Part shown: piece after piece, positions 21,868-30,111 of the stretch | How positions within the stretch are numbered: the stretch's first letter is position 1 | How the letters are laid out: every line of letters starts with the position of its first letter | Assembly (NCBI RefSeq): GCF_008065375.1 | Contig: NZ_VJYI01000023.1 | Span: 62,001 to 126,000 of the forward strand | DNA: 64,000 bases | Direction: 5' to 3' | Origin: Nonomuraea sp. SYSU D8015 | GTDB taxonomy: Bacteria > Actinomycetota > Actinomycetes > Streptosporangiales > Streptosporangiaceae | Notes under the pieces: model-generated | What the model was told of the DNA's origin: nothing | Database searches by the model: none | What the model saw: the letters and a program-made list of their open reading frames with translations, nothing else | Translations under genes and position numbers: made by a program

Positions 21868-22677
21868 ATGAGTGAGTACGACATTGAGCACTCGCATGGG
21901 ATGCACGTGGTCCATGACGGCCCGCGGCACGCGCCGCCGTTGTTGCTCATCCACGGATCGGGGGCCTCGGGCGGCTTCTGGAGCCCGGTGGTCCCGGCAC
22001 TGGCCGGCCACCATCACGTCATCCGGGTCGACCTCCCGGGCTGCGGCCAGTCCCCGCCCGCGCCGTCGTACGACGTGCCTGCGCAGGCGGGCCAGGTGGC
22101 GGCGCTGCTGGACGACCTCGGCCTTCGTCACGTCGCCGCGGTCGGGCACTCCAGCGGCGGCTACGTCGCCACCGCGCTTGCCGAACAACGTCCCGACCTC
22201 GTGGGTTCGCTTGCACTGATCAGTAGCGGCCCAAGTCTGGATGCGCTCCTTCGGCAGCCGTTCATCCTTCGGGTTCTGTTGGCCCCGCCTTTGGGCCCGC
22301 TCCTGTGGTCGAGGCGTTCGGATGCGATGATCCGCAGGGGGATCATCGCGACGGCCGCTCGCCCGGTGGACCTCTCGGACGACGTGGTCGCCGACGTACG
22401 GGGCATCACCTACCGCGTGATGAGGACGGTGCTGCGCCGGAACACCGCGTACATCGCCGAGCGGAGCGTGCCCGAGCGTCTCGCCGCCCTCGAGGTCCCC
22501 GTGCTGGTGATCTTCGGCGCTGCCGACCCCCGTTGGGAGCCGTCGTCGGCGCACCAGTACGACGCGGTGCCGAACGCGCGGGTCGAGCTGCTGCCCGGCG
22601 TCGGGCACCTACCCATGTTGGAAGCGCCCGAGACGACCGGCAAACTGCTGCTGGGCTTCACGGCAACGGGCCGCTGA
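21868..22677 (+). CDS. Alpha/beta-fold hydrolase
   Basis: 269 residues from the ATG MSEYDIEHSHG; upstream codons lack coding character. The family pattern is complete: LLLIHGSGASGGFW for the oxyanion loop, nucleophile Ser95 in VGHSSGGY, an acid in VLVIFGAADPRWE and the histidine in LPGVGHLPMLEAPE. It resembles small C-C hydrolases, esterases and haloperoxidase-like proteins; the substrate is unknown. An AraC regulator gene starts 38 bp downstream on the same strand and may control it (inference). Confidence 0.88.
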   Translation: MSEYDIEHSHGMHVVHDGPRHAPPLLLIHGSGASGGFWSPVVPALAGHHHVIRVDLPGCGQSPPAPSYDVPAQAGQVAALLDDLGLRHVAAVGHSSGGYVATALAEQRPDLVGSLALISSGPSLDALLRQPFILRVLLAPPLGPLLWSRRSDAMIRRGIIATAARPVDLSDDVVADVRGITYRVMRTVLRRNTAYIAERSVPERLAALEVPVLVIFGAADPRWEPSSAHQYDAVPNARVELLPGVGHLPMLEAPETTGKLLLGFTATGR

Positions 22678-22714
22678 CAGCCCACCCATGATCCCTGAGG
22701 CCTAGACTGGTCAC

Positions 22715-23599
22715 GTGTTGTCGACCGGGACGCCACCTGACCGGGCGTGGGTGGACGTCGCAGTCCCACGCCCGTCGGTTCGGCTGCCGGGGGTCAGCAT
22801 GGCCGGGTTCCGCCATCGTGCCCCGGCCCTTGTGGACATCGCCATGGTCGCGTACCCGTCCGTCACCCTGCTCGTCGATCTGAGCGAGGGAGAAGGCGTC
22901 GTCTACGAAACCCATGGCCGGCACGAGCGCGGCAGTGTCGTCGTCGGGCTCCTCCCCGGCGATCTTCGGGCAACTGGCTGGGGAGTCGGCGAGTGCCTCC
23001 AGATCCGGCTGCAGCCGGTCGCGGCGGCTGCGTTGTTCGGCGCATCGACCGAGCTCAGCGGGACGGTGGTAGCCCTTGAGGATGCCTGGGGCCGCGACGC
23101 CGGGCGAGCCGAGGACAGGCTGCGCGCCGCCCCGTCGTGGGACGAACGGTTCACGATCGCGGTGGACATCCTCGGCCGACGGCTGGGCGCCCACCCACCG
23201 GTCGATCCGCAGGTCGCCTACGCCTGGCGGCGGACGCTCACCAGCCGGGGGCGGGTGCGGGTCGACGGCCTGGCGGACGAGGTCGGCTGGAGCCGCAAGC
23301 GCCTGTGGTCCCGCTTCCGGTCCCAGCTCGGCATCACACCCAAACGCGCCGCCCGGCTGGTGCGCTTCGACCACGCCGCCCACCTTCTCGCGGCGGGTCA
23401 CGCCGCCGCCCGCGTTGCCACCGAGAGCGGCTACGTCGACCAGTCCCACCTCCACCGCGAGGTCACGACGTTTGCCGGGCTCACGCCCACGGCCCTGGCC
23501 GTCGCGCCGTGGCTCGCGATCGACGATGTTGCGTGGCCGGCTTCATCGCCAACCCAGCGCCCTGCGAAGGGTGGCGAACGCATCCCCGGCCTTCGTTGA
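22715..23599 (+). CDS. AraC-family transcriptional regulator
   Basis: 294 residues from a GTG start. The C-terminal part (about 180-265) holds two helix-turn-helix units: VRVDGLADEVGWSRKRLWSR followed by FRSQLGITPKRAARLVRFDH, then AARVATESGYVDQSHLHREV and TTFAGLTPTAL. These are the classic AraC/XylS signature. The N-terminal 150 residues (LLVDLSEGEG, GLLPGDLRATGW) form a sensing domain of unknown ligand. It probably regulates the alpha/beta-hydrolase gene just upstream. Confidence 0.9.
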   Translation: MLSTGTPPDRAWVDVAVPRPSVRLPGVSMAGFRHRAPALVDIAMVAYPSVTLLVDLSEGEGVVYETHGRHERGSVVVGLLPGDLRATGWGVGECLQIRLQPVAAAALFGASTELSGTVVALEDAWGRDAGRAEDRLRAAPSWDERFTIAVDILGRRLGAHPPVDPQVAYAWRRTLTSRGRVRVDGLADEVGWSRKRLWSRFRSQLGITPKRAARLVRFDHAAHLLAAGHAAARVATESGYVDQSHLHREVTTFAGLTPTALAVAPWLAIDDVAWPASSPTQRPAKGGERIPGLR

Positions 23600-24104
23600 A
23601 CAGCTTGCTACACGATGCGGCTGCCACGCGCTGCGCACATTGAGAAACCCACCGCGTCAGGGCAGTTTCGTCAAAGTCCCCGCGGAAGGTTCGCTGGTCG
23701 TGGCTGCAGCTCGAGAACTTCCTGCCCGGCGCAGTGACGTTCTGTGCTCACAGCCGGTGACGCCTGACACCGTGCCGACGTCTGAGCGTGCCGCGGGCAC
23801 ACCCATCTGATCGCCTGGCCGTCGAGCAGGGCCACCTATCGTTCACAGGGGCCATCTACCGTCACAGGCACACCCACAGAGGCTGTGAACGATTAGACGG
23901 CGGACGAGAGCGGTAGTTGGCGGCACAGACGCCTGGAGCCGATCAAGCAGCGCAAGGAGATCGGTTGATCACGATGTTCTCGAGGCGAGGCTGCGCGCCG
24001 GCCCTGGCTGCGGCAACCCCTGGCAGGCGCCGACCTGCGCCCCGGCGAGACCGCGCTCCATCTCGGCTCCGGTGACACAGAAGCCTGGGAACCACCGGAG
24101 AGCC
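23600..24104. other. Intergenic, nothing recognised
   Basis: About 500 bp between the AraC gene and the minus-strand hydrolase. Frames here show no family signature. A short repeated phrase (ttcacaggggccat / gtcacaggcacacc) near 23840-23880 is noted without interpretation. Confidence 0.4.
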
Positions 24105-24911
24105 TCACCGAGGAGCGAGCCATGTCGACGCATGGTCCGCGACGATGCGGGCGAGCTCATCGGGAGCATCACGAGCTACCAGGTGACCTGCGGAAGGCAC
24201 ACGGGAGACGGTGAGCGCAGGGTTGGCTGCGCGGAAGCGCTCCACGTCAGCGTCAGTGAGCGGCGAGCCCGGCCCGCCACGAACGAGCAGGATCGGCAGC
24301 TCGATCCTCGTGGCCGTCGCCAGGAGCTCGGGGCCTTGTCCGAGGATGTCCTCGACGAGCTCGAGGCTGTGGCGGCGGAGGCCGCGGTCATCGAGCCAGG
24401 CGCGAACCCGATCGGGATCGGGGTCGGGGACGACGTCGACGAGTACCAACCCGGCGACATGTCGTGCCGCGCGGGGGTCGGCGAGGGACGCGATGGCCGC
24501 CAGTCCGCCGAGGGAAGCGCCGACCACGACGACCGGTGCTGGCTCACGGCAGATCATCGCGGTCACGTCCTTCGCGATCGTCCGCAGCGTCGTCGCCCGT
24601 CCCGAACTGTCGCCGTGACCCCGCAGGTCGAAGGCCACGGTCCGCAGCCCGCACGGGGTGAGCGCCGCCACGACCGGCGACCACACGCCGCGACGTTCGC
24701 CACCGGCGTGGAGCAGGAGGACGGTCGGCCCGGTGCCGGTGGCCGTAGCGCGCAGCGTCGCGCCGTCTCGGACGAGGGTGGCTTCGGCCGTCGCCGGTTG
24801 AGACGCGGCTCGTCCCGACGTTTTGCTGCCGGGGACGGGACCGGATTGCCGAGCGAGGCCCGCGCGGTCACCCGGTAGCTCGTTCCTCTGCGGCTTCGTC
24901 AGATCGACCAT
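24105..24911 (-). CDS. Alpha/beta-fold hydrolase, TetR-controlled
   Basis: 268 residues from the ATG at 24909-24911, which has GGAGG six bases upstream; an in-frame ATG four codons earlier is possible. After a polar N-terminal stretch of about 50 residues, the hydrolase fold shows VLLLHAGGERRGVWSPVVAA, FDLRGHGDS, nucleophile Ser in VVGASLGGLAA, acid near LPILLVRGG and histidine in PSAGHLVARDAPDE. The operator pair and the divergent TetR gene next to its start indicate substrate-induced expression. Substrate unknown. Confidence 0.88.
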   Translation of the reverse strand: MVDLTKPQRNELPGDRAGLARQSGPVPGSKTSGRAASQPATAEATLVRDGATLRATATGTGPTVLLLHAGGERRGVWSPVVAALTPCGLRTVAFDLRGHGDSSGRATTLRTIAKDVTAMICREPAPVVVVGASLGGLAAIASLADPRAARHVAGLVLVDVVPDPDPDRVRAWLDDRGLRRHSLELVEDILGQGPELLATATRIELPILLVRGGPGSPLTDADVERFRAANPALTVSRVPSAGHLVARDAPDELARIVADHASTWLAPR

Positions 24912-24931
24912 GGGTGCCTCCATGTCCTCTC

Positions 24932-24951
24932 TACCTTGAGATGTCAAGGTA
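24932..24951. promoter_or_regulatory. TetR-type operator 1
   Basis: Inverted repeat TACCTTGA-gatg-TCAAGGTA with perfect 8-bp arms, between the divergent hydrolase and TetR genes and 20 bp from the hydrolase start. It shares arms with operator 2. Confidence 0.75.
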
Positions 24952-24964
24952 CGATATGGCCCAA

Positions 24965-24984
24965 TACCTTGACCGGTCAAGGTA
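24965..24984. promoter_or_regulatory. TetR-type operator 2
   Basis: Perfect 20-bp palindrome TACCTTGACCGGTCAAGGTA, 11 bp before the TetR start codon and 33 bp centre to centre (about three helical turns) from operator 1. It would allow one regulator to control both divergent genes. Confidence 0.8.
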
Positions 24985-24995
24985 AAATTGACGGT

Positions 24996-25613
24996 ATGGC
25001 GACACGTCGAACCCGAAGACCGCCCGAGGAGGCTCGCCGCCTCATCTTGGACGCCGCAGCGGCACTGCTCGCCGATGGAGGCGTCGCAGCGGTCCAGGTC
25101 CGCGCCGTCGCCGCCCGGGTCGGCATGACCGACGCCGGCGTGACCCACCACTTCCAGAGCCGCGACAACCTGCTGCGCGAACTGCTCCGACACGGCGGAC
25201 GCAACCTGAGAGCCGCTGTGCAGGACGTTCTCTCGTCATGGCTGGAGCGGGACGCCGACCTCCTCGAACTCGTCGAGTCACTCGCAGGCCTGTACCGGCA
25301 GGGTTACGGCGAGCTGGCGGTCGCGCTGCACGCTGCGGGCTGGCGAGAGCATGGCAGCGGGATGCTGAACCCGGTGGTCGACGCCCTCCACAAGCTCAGG
25401 CCACCCGGGGCCTCGATCGAGGACACGCGGCTCGCGGTCGCGGCCCTCCACCAGGCGATGGCGACAGAGCCCCTCTACGGGAGTGCCTTCCGCCGCAGCG
25501 CCGGCCTCACCGACGCCGCAGCGAGCGACTCGACCGCACACCTGCGCTGGTGGACGCGCCAGCTCGAACTTGCCCTCGGGCTCGAACCGTCCCCGCTTCG
25601 GCATGACCGGTGA
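24996..25613 (+). CDS. TetR-family repressor
   Basis: 205 residues from ATG MATRRTRRPPEEARRLILDA. The N-terminal HTH (about 12-58) reads AAALLADGGVAAVQVRAVAA, RVGMTDAGVTHHFQSRDNLL, a textbook TetR domain. The C-terminal ligand domain is helical with no specific motif. It is divergent from an alpha/beta-hydrolase, with two matching palindromes in the 84-bp gap, so autoregulation and control of the hydrolase are very likely. Confidence 0.92.
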   Translation: MATRRTRRPPEEARRLILDAAAALLADGGVAAVQVRAVAARVGMTDAGVTHHFQSRDNLLRELLRHGGRNLRAAVQDVLSSWLERDADLLELVESLAGLYRQGYGELAVALHAAGWREHGSGMLNPVVDALHKLRPPGASIEDTRLAVAALHQAMATEPLYGSAFRRSAGLTDAAASDSTAHLRWWTRQLELALGLEPSPLRHDR

Positions 25614-25619
25614 CCGGCC

Positions 25620-25999
25620 AACGTCTGGAGAGCCGGTCATGCAGTCGTCAGGATACGAGGCTGTAGCCGTCTCGCTGTCGCGACGGCCGCTGCGGGCCAC
25701 GATGGTCGGCCCGGGGAACGGCCCGCCATATCCCCATATCTAGGTACGCAACCCGGGCAGCAGCTCCATGTCGGCCGCCCGCTCGACCAGCTCGTAGAAG
25801 CCCACTCCGCCGACGCTGCGTACCGGCTTGGCGACCTCGGGGATCGGCAGCGGCACCGCGTACGGCTTGGGCGGCGCCGCCGCGCAGGCCAGAAACCGCG
25901 GCTGCGGGGTGCCGGCCAGCAGCGAGCAGCCCGGCACCCCGGCCACCGCCACGGCGCCCAGCCCACCAGGCGCAGCACGTCACGTCTGTTCGGGTTCAT
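25620..25999 (-). pseudogene. Multicopper oxidase N-terminal remnant, frameshifted
   Basis: The ATG (25997-25999) starts MNPNRRDVLRLVGWA, a Tat-like signal. The frame then shifts near 25950 to VAVAGVPGCSLLAGTPQP (lipobox-like GCS) and continues PYAVPLPIPEVAKPVRSVGG. It ends in a stop after ELLPGLRT, and in a third frame it reads GYGGPFPGPTIVARSGR. The last string is the first copper-site region of multicopper oxidases. About 110 of roughly 500 residues remain and no copper ligands beyond this point are left, so it cannot be active. It overlaps the small upstream gene by 4 bp. Confidence 0.7.
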
Positions 26000-26136
26000 G
26001 CCGCGGGCCGGCCCAGCACCCTGAAGAGCTGCGCGACGCCACCGCCGAACAGCAGCGCGACGACGTGCAGCACCACCACGGCCCGGAGCGCCTGCGTGGT
26101 CCAGGAACGGGCGGCGACGTGCTGATGGACGGTCAT
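25996..26136 (-). CDS. Small single-helix membrane peptide, probably truncated
   Basis: 46 residues with AGGAG seven bases before the ATG at 26134-26136. One helix is predicted (ALRAVVVLHVVALLFGGGVA). The stop overlaps the start of the multicopper oxidase remnant (ATGA). Similar-looking first helices occur in four-helix proteins beside such oxidases, so it may be a shortened relic (inference from memory). The 230 bp upstream contain only a weak open frame (VCVLLLVAAAGGAYSLLPLV) that may be another piece. Confidence 0.45.
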   Translation of the reverse strand: MTVHQHVAARSWTTQALRAVVVLHVVALLFGGGVAQLFRVLGRPAA

Positions 26137-26366
26137 GATGTTCTCCTGCGCGTGTTCGGGTGATGAGGGCCTCGGCGCCTTATGTGCAGCCGCCCAGCGC
26201 GTTCGGGTCGCCTGACCAGGTCCGCGACCAGGGGCAGGAGCGAGTAGGCGCCTCCGGCGGCTGCGACCAGCAGCAGGACGCACACCGCCGAGGGGCATCG
26301 ATGTGACGACAGGGTGGCGGAACCGGGCTTTCGCCGGCGTTCGGAGCCGGGCACGTGCTGAAGAAG

Positions 26367-27257
26367 CTAGCGCCAGTTGCCGAGCTGTTCGACGTACGCC
26401 TGCCCGGTAACCGGCTTACCCCGGTACCGTCCGGTGACGGTGGCCGCACCCTCGTAGACGCCACCGAACGCCTGGACTTCCTGCCCCTGCGGCGCGGCGA
26501 CAACGGTGAGGCGGGCATCCAGCGCGGGAATGTGCACGGTCCACCGGGTGCCGTACCGCTTCCCGGTGGTCGGGCTGGTCCAGAAGCCGGAGGTGCCGTC
26601 GGCGAGCGGCTTCACCGCGACAATCTCGTGAGTTCCGTCCCGGCGGAGCACTGTGGCGTAGGGAGACTCACTCCCCTGGGCGAACAGGTCCCAGAGGGGT
26701 AGGTACGGTTCTTCACGGTAAGCGTGCCCTGTGTCGCCAAGCTGGGCAGCGAATAGTAGTAGCTCGTGCCACCGAGAAAGGGCATCAGCCCGGTCCCGTT
26801 GTTGTACATGGCGGGTCCCCGCGCGCTGAGCGTCAGTTTGATTTCGCCGACCGGCAGGGGGGCGTGCAGTTCCGTCGCATGCATCGGCCCAGACAGCCTC
26901 GCCGGGGGCACACGTGCGTCGAGCTCGGTTGCGGAGAAGCTGGCCTGGTCAGGCGAGTAGCTCTGGCTGTGCGTGTAGTACTCGCCAATGGCCTTATCAG
27001 TGATCGCGATGGAAGCCTGCGGCGCCTCCTCGGCGTGGTTGATCATGACCTCGTAGCTGAACCGGTGACCGTGTGCGTTGACGTGGCCGACCACGTACCA
27101 CCATTCCTGGCGTGCGTTCGGATGCGCCGCCTGATCAGCCGGCAGATGCACGAACCTCGGGAAGGCGGGGCGGCCGCCGCCGACGACGCGACGGCCAGCA
27201 CCGTGCTGACCATCAGGGTGGCGATAGCCGCACTCGATCGACGTTGCAGCTTTTCAT
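26367..27257 (-). pseudogene. Secreted AttH/CrtC-like lipocalin-fold protein, frameshifted
   Basis: A ribosome site (GAGGAAC) precedes the ATG at 27255-27257, but the frame is right only if one A is restored in the A-run after it. It then reads KLQRRSSAAIATLMVSTVLA, a signal peptide. After another shift it gives HLPADQAAHPNARQEWWYVV and GHVNAHGHRFSYEVMINH, the typical start of AttH/CrtC-type hydrolase-like proteins. Near 26680 it shifts once more into SPYATVLRRDGTHEIVAVKP and ends VTGQAYVEQLGNWR. The central WMDxxW-type motif is missing. At least three frame changes make it a pseudogene. Confidence 0.65.
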
Positions 27258-27561
27258 ACTGTTCCTCATCTCTTGCTGACCTGGAGTCCACTGGTCCACG
27301 TGGTCAGCGCCCACTGCCGGAATCTCGCATCGTCCGGATGCCGCCGTCCCGTCGAGCCGGAGCGCGGTGGCTCGGCCTATGCCGGTCGATGTACCGGTGA
27401 ACGAGCGCCTAGAAGGGTTTCACGGAATCGATCATTGTGCCGTCGGGGCAGCCGCGGCCTTCACAGCGGATGGCAAAGTCTAGGCCGGCCCTCGCCTCCA
27501 ACGCATCCAGTACATCCGCGCTGGAGGCAAGGCGAGCCGGGATCTGGGGCAGGGCGACCGG
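27258..27561. other. Intergenic with a C-terminal scrap
   Basis: The minus strand, 27413 to about 27565, is open and reads ARLASSADVLDALEARAGLD then FAIRCEGRGCPDGTMIDSVK before a stop. It looks like the end of a real protein, but I do not recognise the family and there is no start. Confidence 0.35.
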
Positions 27562-28035
27562 TCACTTCTCCCTCAGCGAGCTCGGGGCAGGCGGGAAACG
27601 TGGGCGGGACTCCAGGCCGAGCCGGGTGGTGGCTCTGGTCGGGCGGGGTGAGGTTGAGGGTCCCACCGCCGAACCGGCGGAGGGCATACCATCGTCCTCC
27701 CGATCCCGCAGCACTTCCAAAGCCTTCTCGATCCGCCGTATGCGCGTCTCGGGCTTCTTCGCGCTTTCGATGGCCAGCACGTGCTCGCGCTTGTGGCTGT
27801 AGGCCAGGCGGTCGTAAACGGCGCGGGCAACCGGGTCGGCGTCCAGGGCGCGGGCAAAGTCCGCAGGCTCTACCACGTCGTGTTCGCGCAGCCACGTGCG
27901 CAGGTCGTCCCCGCGGGCGGACCCGCCACGGACGGCCGCAGCGACCGATCGCCCCTTTGTGAGCAACTCCGCCACCAGCCACCGCCCCTGAAAACCGGTC
28001 GCGCCGGCGACCAAGGTGTCAGGCTCTTTGATCAT
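27562..28035 (-). CDS. Chimeric ORF: NAD(P)-binding N-terminus joined to OmdA/YdeI C-terminus
   Basis: About 157 residues from the ATG at 28033-28035 (an ATG two codons earlier is also possible; GGAG lies upstream). Residues 1-35 (EPDTLVAGATGFQGRWLVAE) are the dinucleotide-binding start of an extended SDR. From about residue 53 the sequence is DVVEPADFARALDADPVARA, then AYSHKREHVLAIESAKKPET RI-RRIEKALEVL, the C-terminal part of YdeI/OmdA-type proteins. Neither domain is complete. The tail after residue 115 is low-complexity. I infer a deletion that fused two genes in frame. A TetR-type operator lies 17 bp before the start, so the stub is probably still expressed. Confidence 0.6.
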   Translation of the reverse strand: MIKEPDTLVAGATGFQGRWLVAELLTKGRSVAAAVRGGSARGDDLRTWLREHDVVEPADFARALDADPVARAVYDRLAYSHKREHVLAIESAKKPETRIRRIEKALEVLRDREDDGMPSAGSAVGPSTSPRPTRATTRLGLESRPRFPPAPSSLREK

Positions 28036-28051
28036 GACCATGTCTCCTAAC

Positions 28052-28063
28052 TAGATCGGTCTA
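28052..28063. promoter_or_regulatory. TetR-type operator TAGATCGGTCTA
   Basis: A near-palindrome that is the exact reverse complement of the site at 28714-28725. It lies just upstream of the chimeric ORF. Both sites are followed by an AT-rich tract. Confidence 0.7.
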
Positions 28064-28130
28064 CATATTCTTGGCACACATGAAGGCGAGAGACTTGGTT
28101 TTCTGGGCTGGGCGGGCGCCGGGGCGCCTC

Positions 28131-28703
28131 TCAGGCGTTGAGGAGTGCTCCGGCAGACTCTCGTGCCCGGTCAATGGGGATCCGGCTTCGCTGGGCGCGG
28201 GCGAGAACGAGCGCTCCTTCGATCAGGGCGAGCAAGGAGCAAGCCAGGGCCCCGGCGCGGTCGGGGGCGTAGCCATCAGCAACGAGATGGTCCGCGAGCA
28301 CTCCCTGCCAGTCGTCGTATGCCTCAGCACAGATTTTCTGCAGTGAGTCATTGGTTGCCGCGACTTCCAGGGCGACTGTGGCGATCGGACAGCCTTTGGC
28401 GTAGCCGGCCTCCTCCATCCGGTCGGCCAGTGCGTCCAGCACGGCCTCGACCAGCGCCCTGGCGTTGGGCGCATCCTCGGAGAGGGTGCGGATGAGTGCA
28501 GCGATCTCCTGGCCGGAGGCGGCGAGAGCCGCCGCGACCAGTTGGTCCTTGCCGCGGGGGAAATGGTGGTACAGCGAGCCCCGGGGTGCCTTGCCGGCGT
28601 CGGTCATCTCGTTGAGCCCAGCACCGAAGTAACCCCGCTCCTCGACCAGCGTGCGTGCGGCGTTGATCAACCTCGCCCGCGTCTGCTCTCCCTTGGTTGC
28701 CAT
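28131..28703 (-). CDS. TetR-family repressor (TetR/YcdC-like)
   Basis: 190 residues from ATG MATKGEQTRARLINAARTLV. The HTH (about 8-52) includes LVEERGYFGAGLNEMTDAGK and APRGSLYHHFPRGKDQLV, the pattern of the TetR group whose C-terminus reads GCPIATVALEVAATND, as here. That C-terminal form is usual in repressors of dehydrogenase or efflux genes. The same 12-bp operator lies before this gene and before the chimeric SDR-like ORF, so it very likely controls itself and that ORF. The ATG is chosen because the operator sits just upstream. Confidence 0.9.
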   Translation of the reverse strand: MATKGEQTRARLINAARTLVEERGYFGAGLNEMTDAGKAPRGSLYHHFPRGKDQLVAAALAASGQEIAALIRTLSEDAPNARALVEAVLDALADRMEEAGYAKGCPIATVALEVAATNDSLQKICAEAYDDWQGVLADHLVADGYAPDRAGALACSLLALIEGALVLARAQRSRIPIDRARESAGALLNA

Positions 28704-28713
28704 GACGGAAGAG

Positions 28714-28725
28714 TAGACCGATCTA
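28714..28725. promoter_or_regulatory. TetR-type operator TAGACCGATCTA
   Basis: Exact reverse complement of 28052-28063, 11 bp upstream of the TetR start codon; autoregulation is the obvious reading. Confidence 0.75.
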
Positions 28726-28749
28726 TATATTTGTCCAGCAGGGCGGCTA

Positions 28750-28843
28750 CCTCGCAAAGACCCTCGAGAAGGAAACCCAGCGACCTGATCGCCCAACTCC
28801 AGGCCCTCGGCCACAAGGTCACCGTCGAACCGATGGCCGCCTG
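28750..28843 (+). pseudogene. Probable transposase C-terminal scrap
   Basis: The plus frame ends SDLIAQLQALGHKVTVEPMA A-stop, which resembles the last residues of several actinomycete transposases. There is no start and only about 25 meaningful codons. The family is not certain. Confidence 0.3.
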
Positions 28844-28871
28844 ACCCGAACTCCCCACGTAACTCTGACCG

Positions 28872-28879
28872 ATGATCCT
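28872..28879. repeat. 8-bp target duplication, left copy
   Basis: ATGATCCT directly outside the left inverted repeat; it recurs at 33037-33044 outside the right one. Confidence 0.8.
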
Positions 28880-28950
28880 CCAATGCCGCGAAGTTAAGGA
28901 TCTTCGAGGTTCTTCAAGGGGCTGAGGGTGTGATCGTCGGCACAGTGCGT

Positions 28951-29086
28951 CGGGGCCGGGCATGGGACGAGACCTTTGCTATGCCGGGGTGGTCCGTCCG
29001 AAGATCCGTCCCGGAGCCGAGGTTTCGTTGCTGCCCAAGTCTGCCAGGTCTGTAGTTGTCGAGGTTGTGCGGAGGGTCCAGGTTGC
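28951..29086 (+). repeat. 136-bp direct repeat, left copy (transposase 5' end)
   Basis: Matches 31318-31453 with two differences seen by eye. It contains the ATG and first 42 codons of the IS4 transposase (MGRDLCYAGVVRPKIRPGAE...). After it the frame continues into unrelated sequence, so this copy is a stub. Together the copies bracket the passenger genes. Confidence 0.9.
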
Positions 29087-29239
29087 GCTTTCGGTGTCCG
29101 AAGGCGCGGCGGGGTTGATGGTCACGGCCCCGGCATCGTCGCCGCCGTCGCGGCGCCGGTCTTGGCGGTGCTGGCCGAGCTCAGACGCCCTCGCGCCGGG
29201 TTTGCGTTCGAGCGCGCTCAAAGCCCTAGCGTCGTCGCC

Positions 29240-30100
29240 ATGACGACACAGACCTGGATCATCACTGGCGCGTCCCGCGGGTTCGGGCGCGCACTGGCGG
29301 AGTCGGCGCTGGAGGCGGGCGACAACGTGGTGGCGGCGGTGCGCCGGCCCGACAGTGTGGCCGACCTGCGGGCCACCCATCCGGACACCTGCCTGATCAC
29401 GAAGTTCGACGCCCGAGACGTCGCCGCGGCCTCGGATCTTGTGGAGGAGACCCTCGACCGCTTCGGTCAGCTGGACGTTCTCGTCAACAACGCGGGGCGA
29501 GCCGTTGTCGGCGCGGTCGAGGAGGTCGGCGACGCGCAGTTGCGGGAGCTGATGGAGCTGCACCTGTTCGGCCCCGCCGCGCTCGTCCGCGCGGCGCTGC
29601 CCGCGATGCGCGCGCGGGGCACCGGGACGATCGTGCAGATGAGCAGCCAGGGTGGGCGGATGTCGTTCCCCGGGGTGTCGACGTACTCCGCGTCGAAGTT
29701 CGCCCTCGAGGGCTGGTCGGAGGCCCTGGCCGGGGAGGTCGCACCGTTCGGGATCCGCGTGATGATCGTCGAGCCCAGCCGGTTCAGGACCGAGTTCAAC
29801 GCCGCCGACGTGCTCGAGTTCGCCGAACCGTCCGAAACGTACCGCGACGTGCTCGCCGCCGTCCGCGCGGACATGGCCGGGGCCAACGGCCGCCAGGAAG
29901 GCGACCCGGCGCGGGCGGCCGAGATCATCGTGTCCCTCGCGCACGATGAGGAGGTGCCGCTGCGGCTGCCGCTCGGGCGCGAGGCGGTCGAACGTATCTC
30001 GGGCGTGTACCGGCGAGGCCTGGAGGATGTCGAGCGGTGGGCCGAGACCGCCCGCAGCGCCGACTTCGCCGGCGTCCCGGCATCGGTCCGGCCGATTTAG
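29240..30100 (+). CDS. SDR-family NAD(P)-dependent oxidoreductase (passenger gene)
   Basis: 286 residues from ATG MTTQTWIITGASRGFGRALA. Rossmann motif TGASRGFG, then LDVLVNNAGRA, Ser in QMSSQGGRMSFP and the catalytic YSASK: all classical SDR features. It resembles the subgroup with TWFITGTSRGFG starts, as does the second SDR at 41955-42785. The substrate is unknown. It lies inside the IS4 element, 154 bp after the left direct repeat, and is followed 11 bp later by a MerR gene, so the three passengers form an operon. Confidence 0.92.
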   Translation: MTTQTWIITGASRGFGRALAESALEAGDNVVAAVRRPDSVADLRATHPDTCLITKFDARDVAAASDLVEETLDRFGQLDVLVNNAGRAVVGAVEEVGDAQLRELMELHLFGPAALVRAALPAMRARGTGTIVQMSSQGGRMSFPGVSTYSASKFALEGWSEALAGEVAPFGIRVMIVEPSRFRTEFNAADVLEFAEPSETYRDVLAAVRADMAGANGRQEGDPARAAEIIVSLAHDEEVPLRLPLGREAVERISGVYRRGLEDVERWAETARSADFAGVPASVRPI

Positions 30101-30111
30101 GGTTGGCTGTC

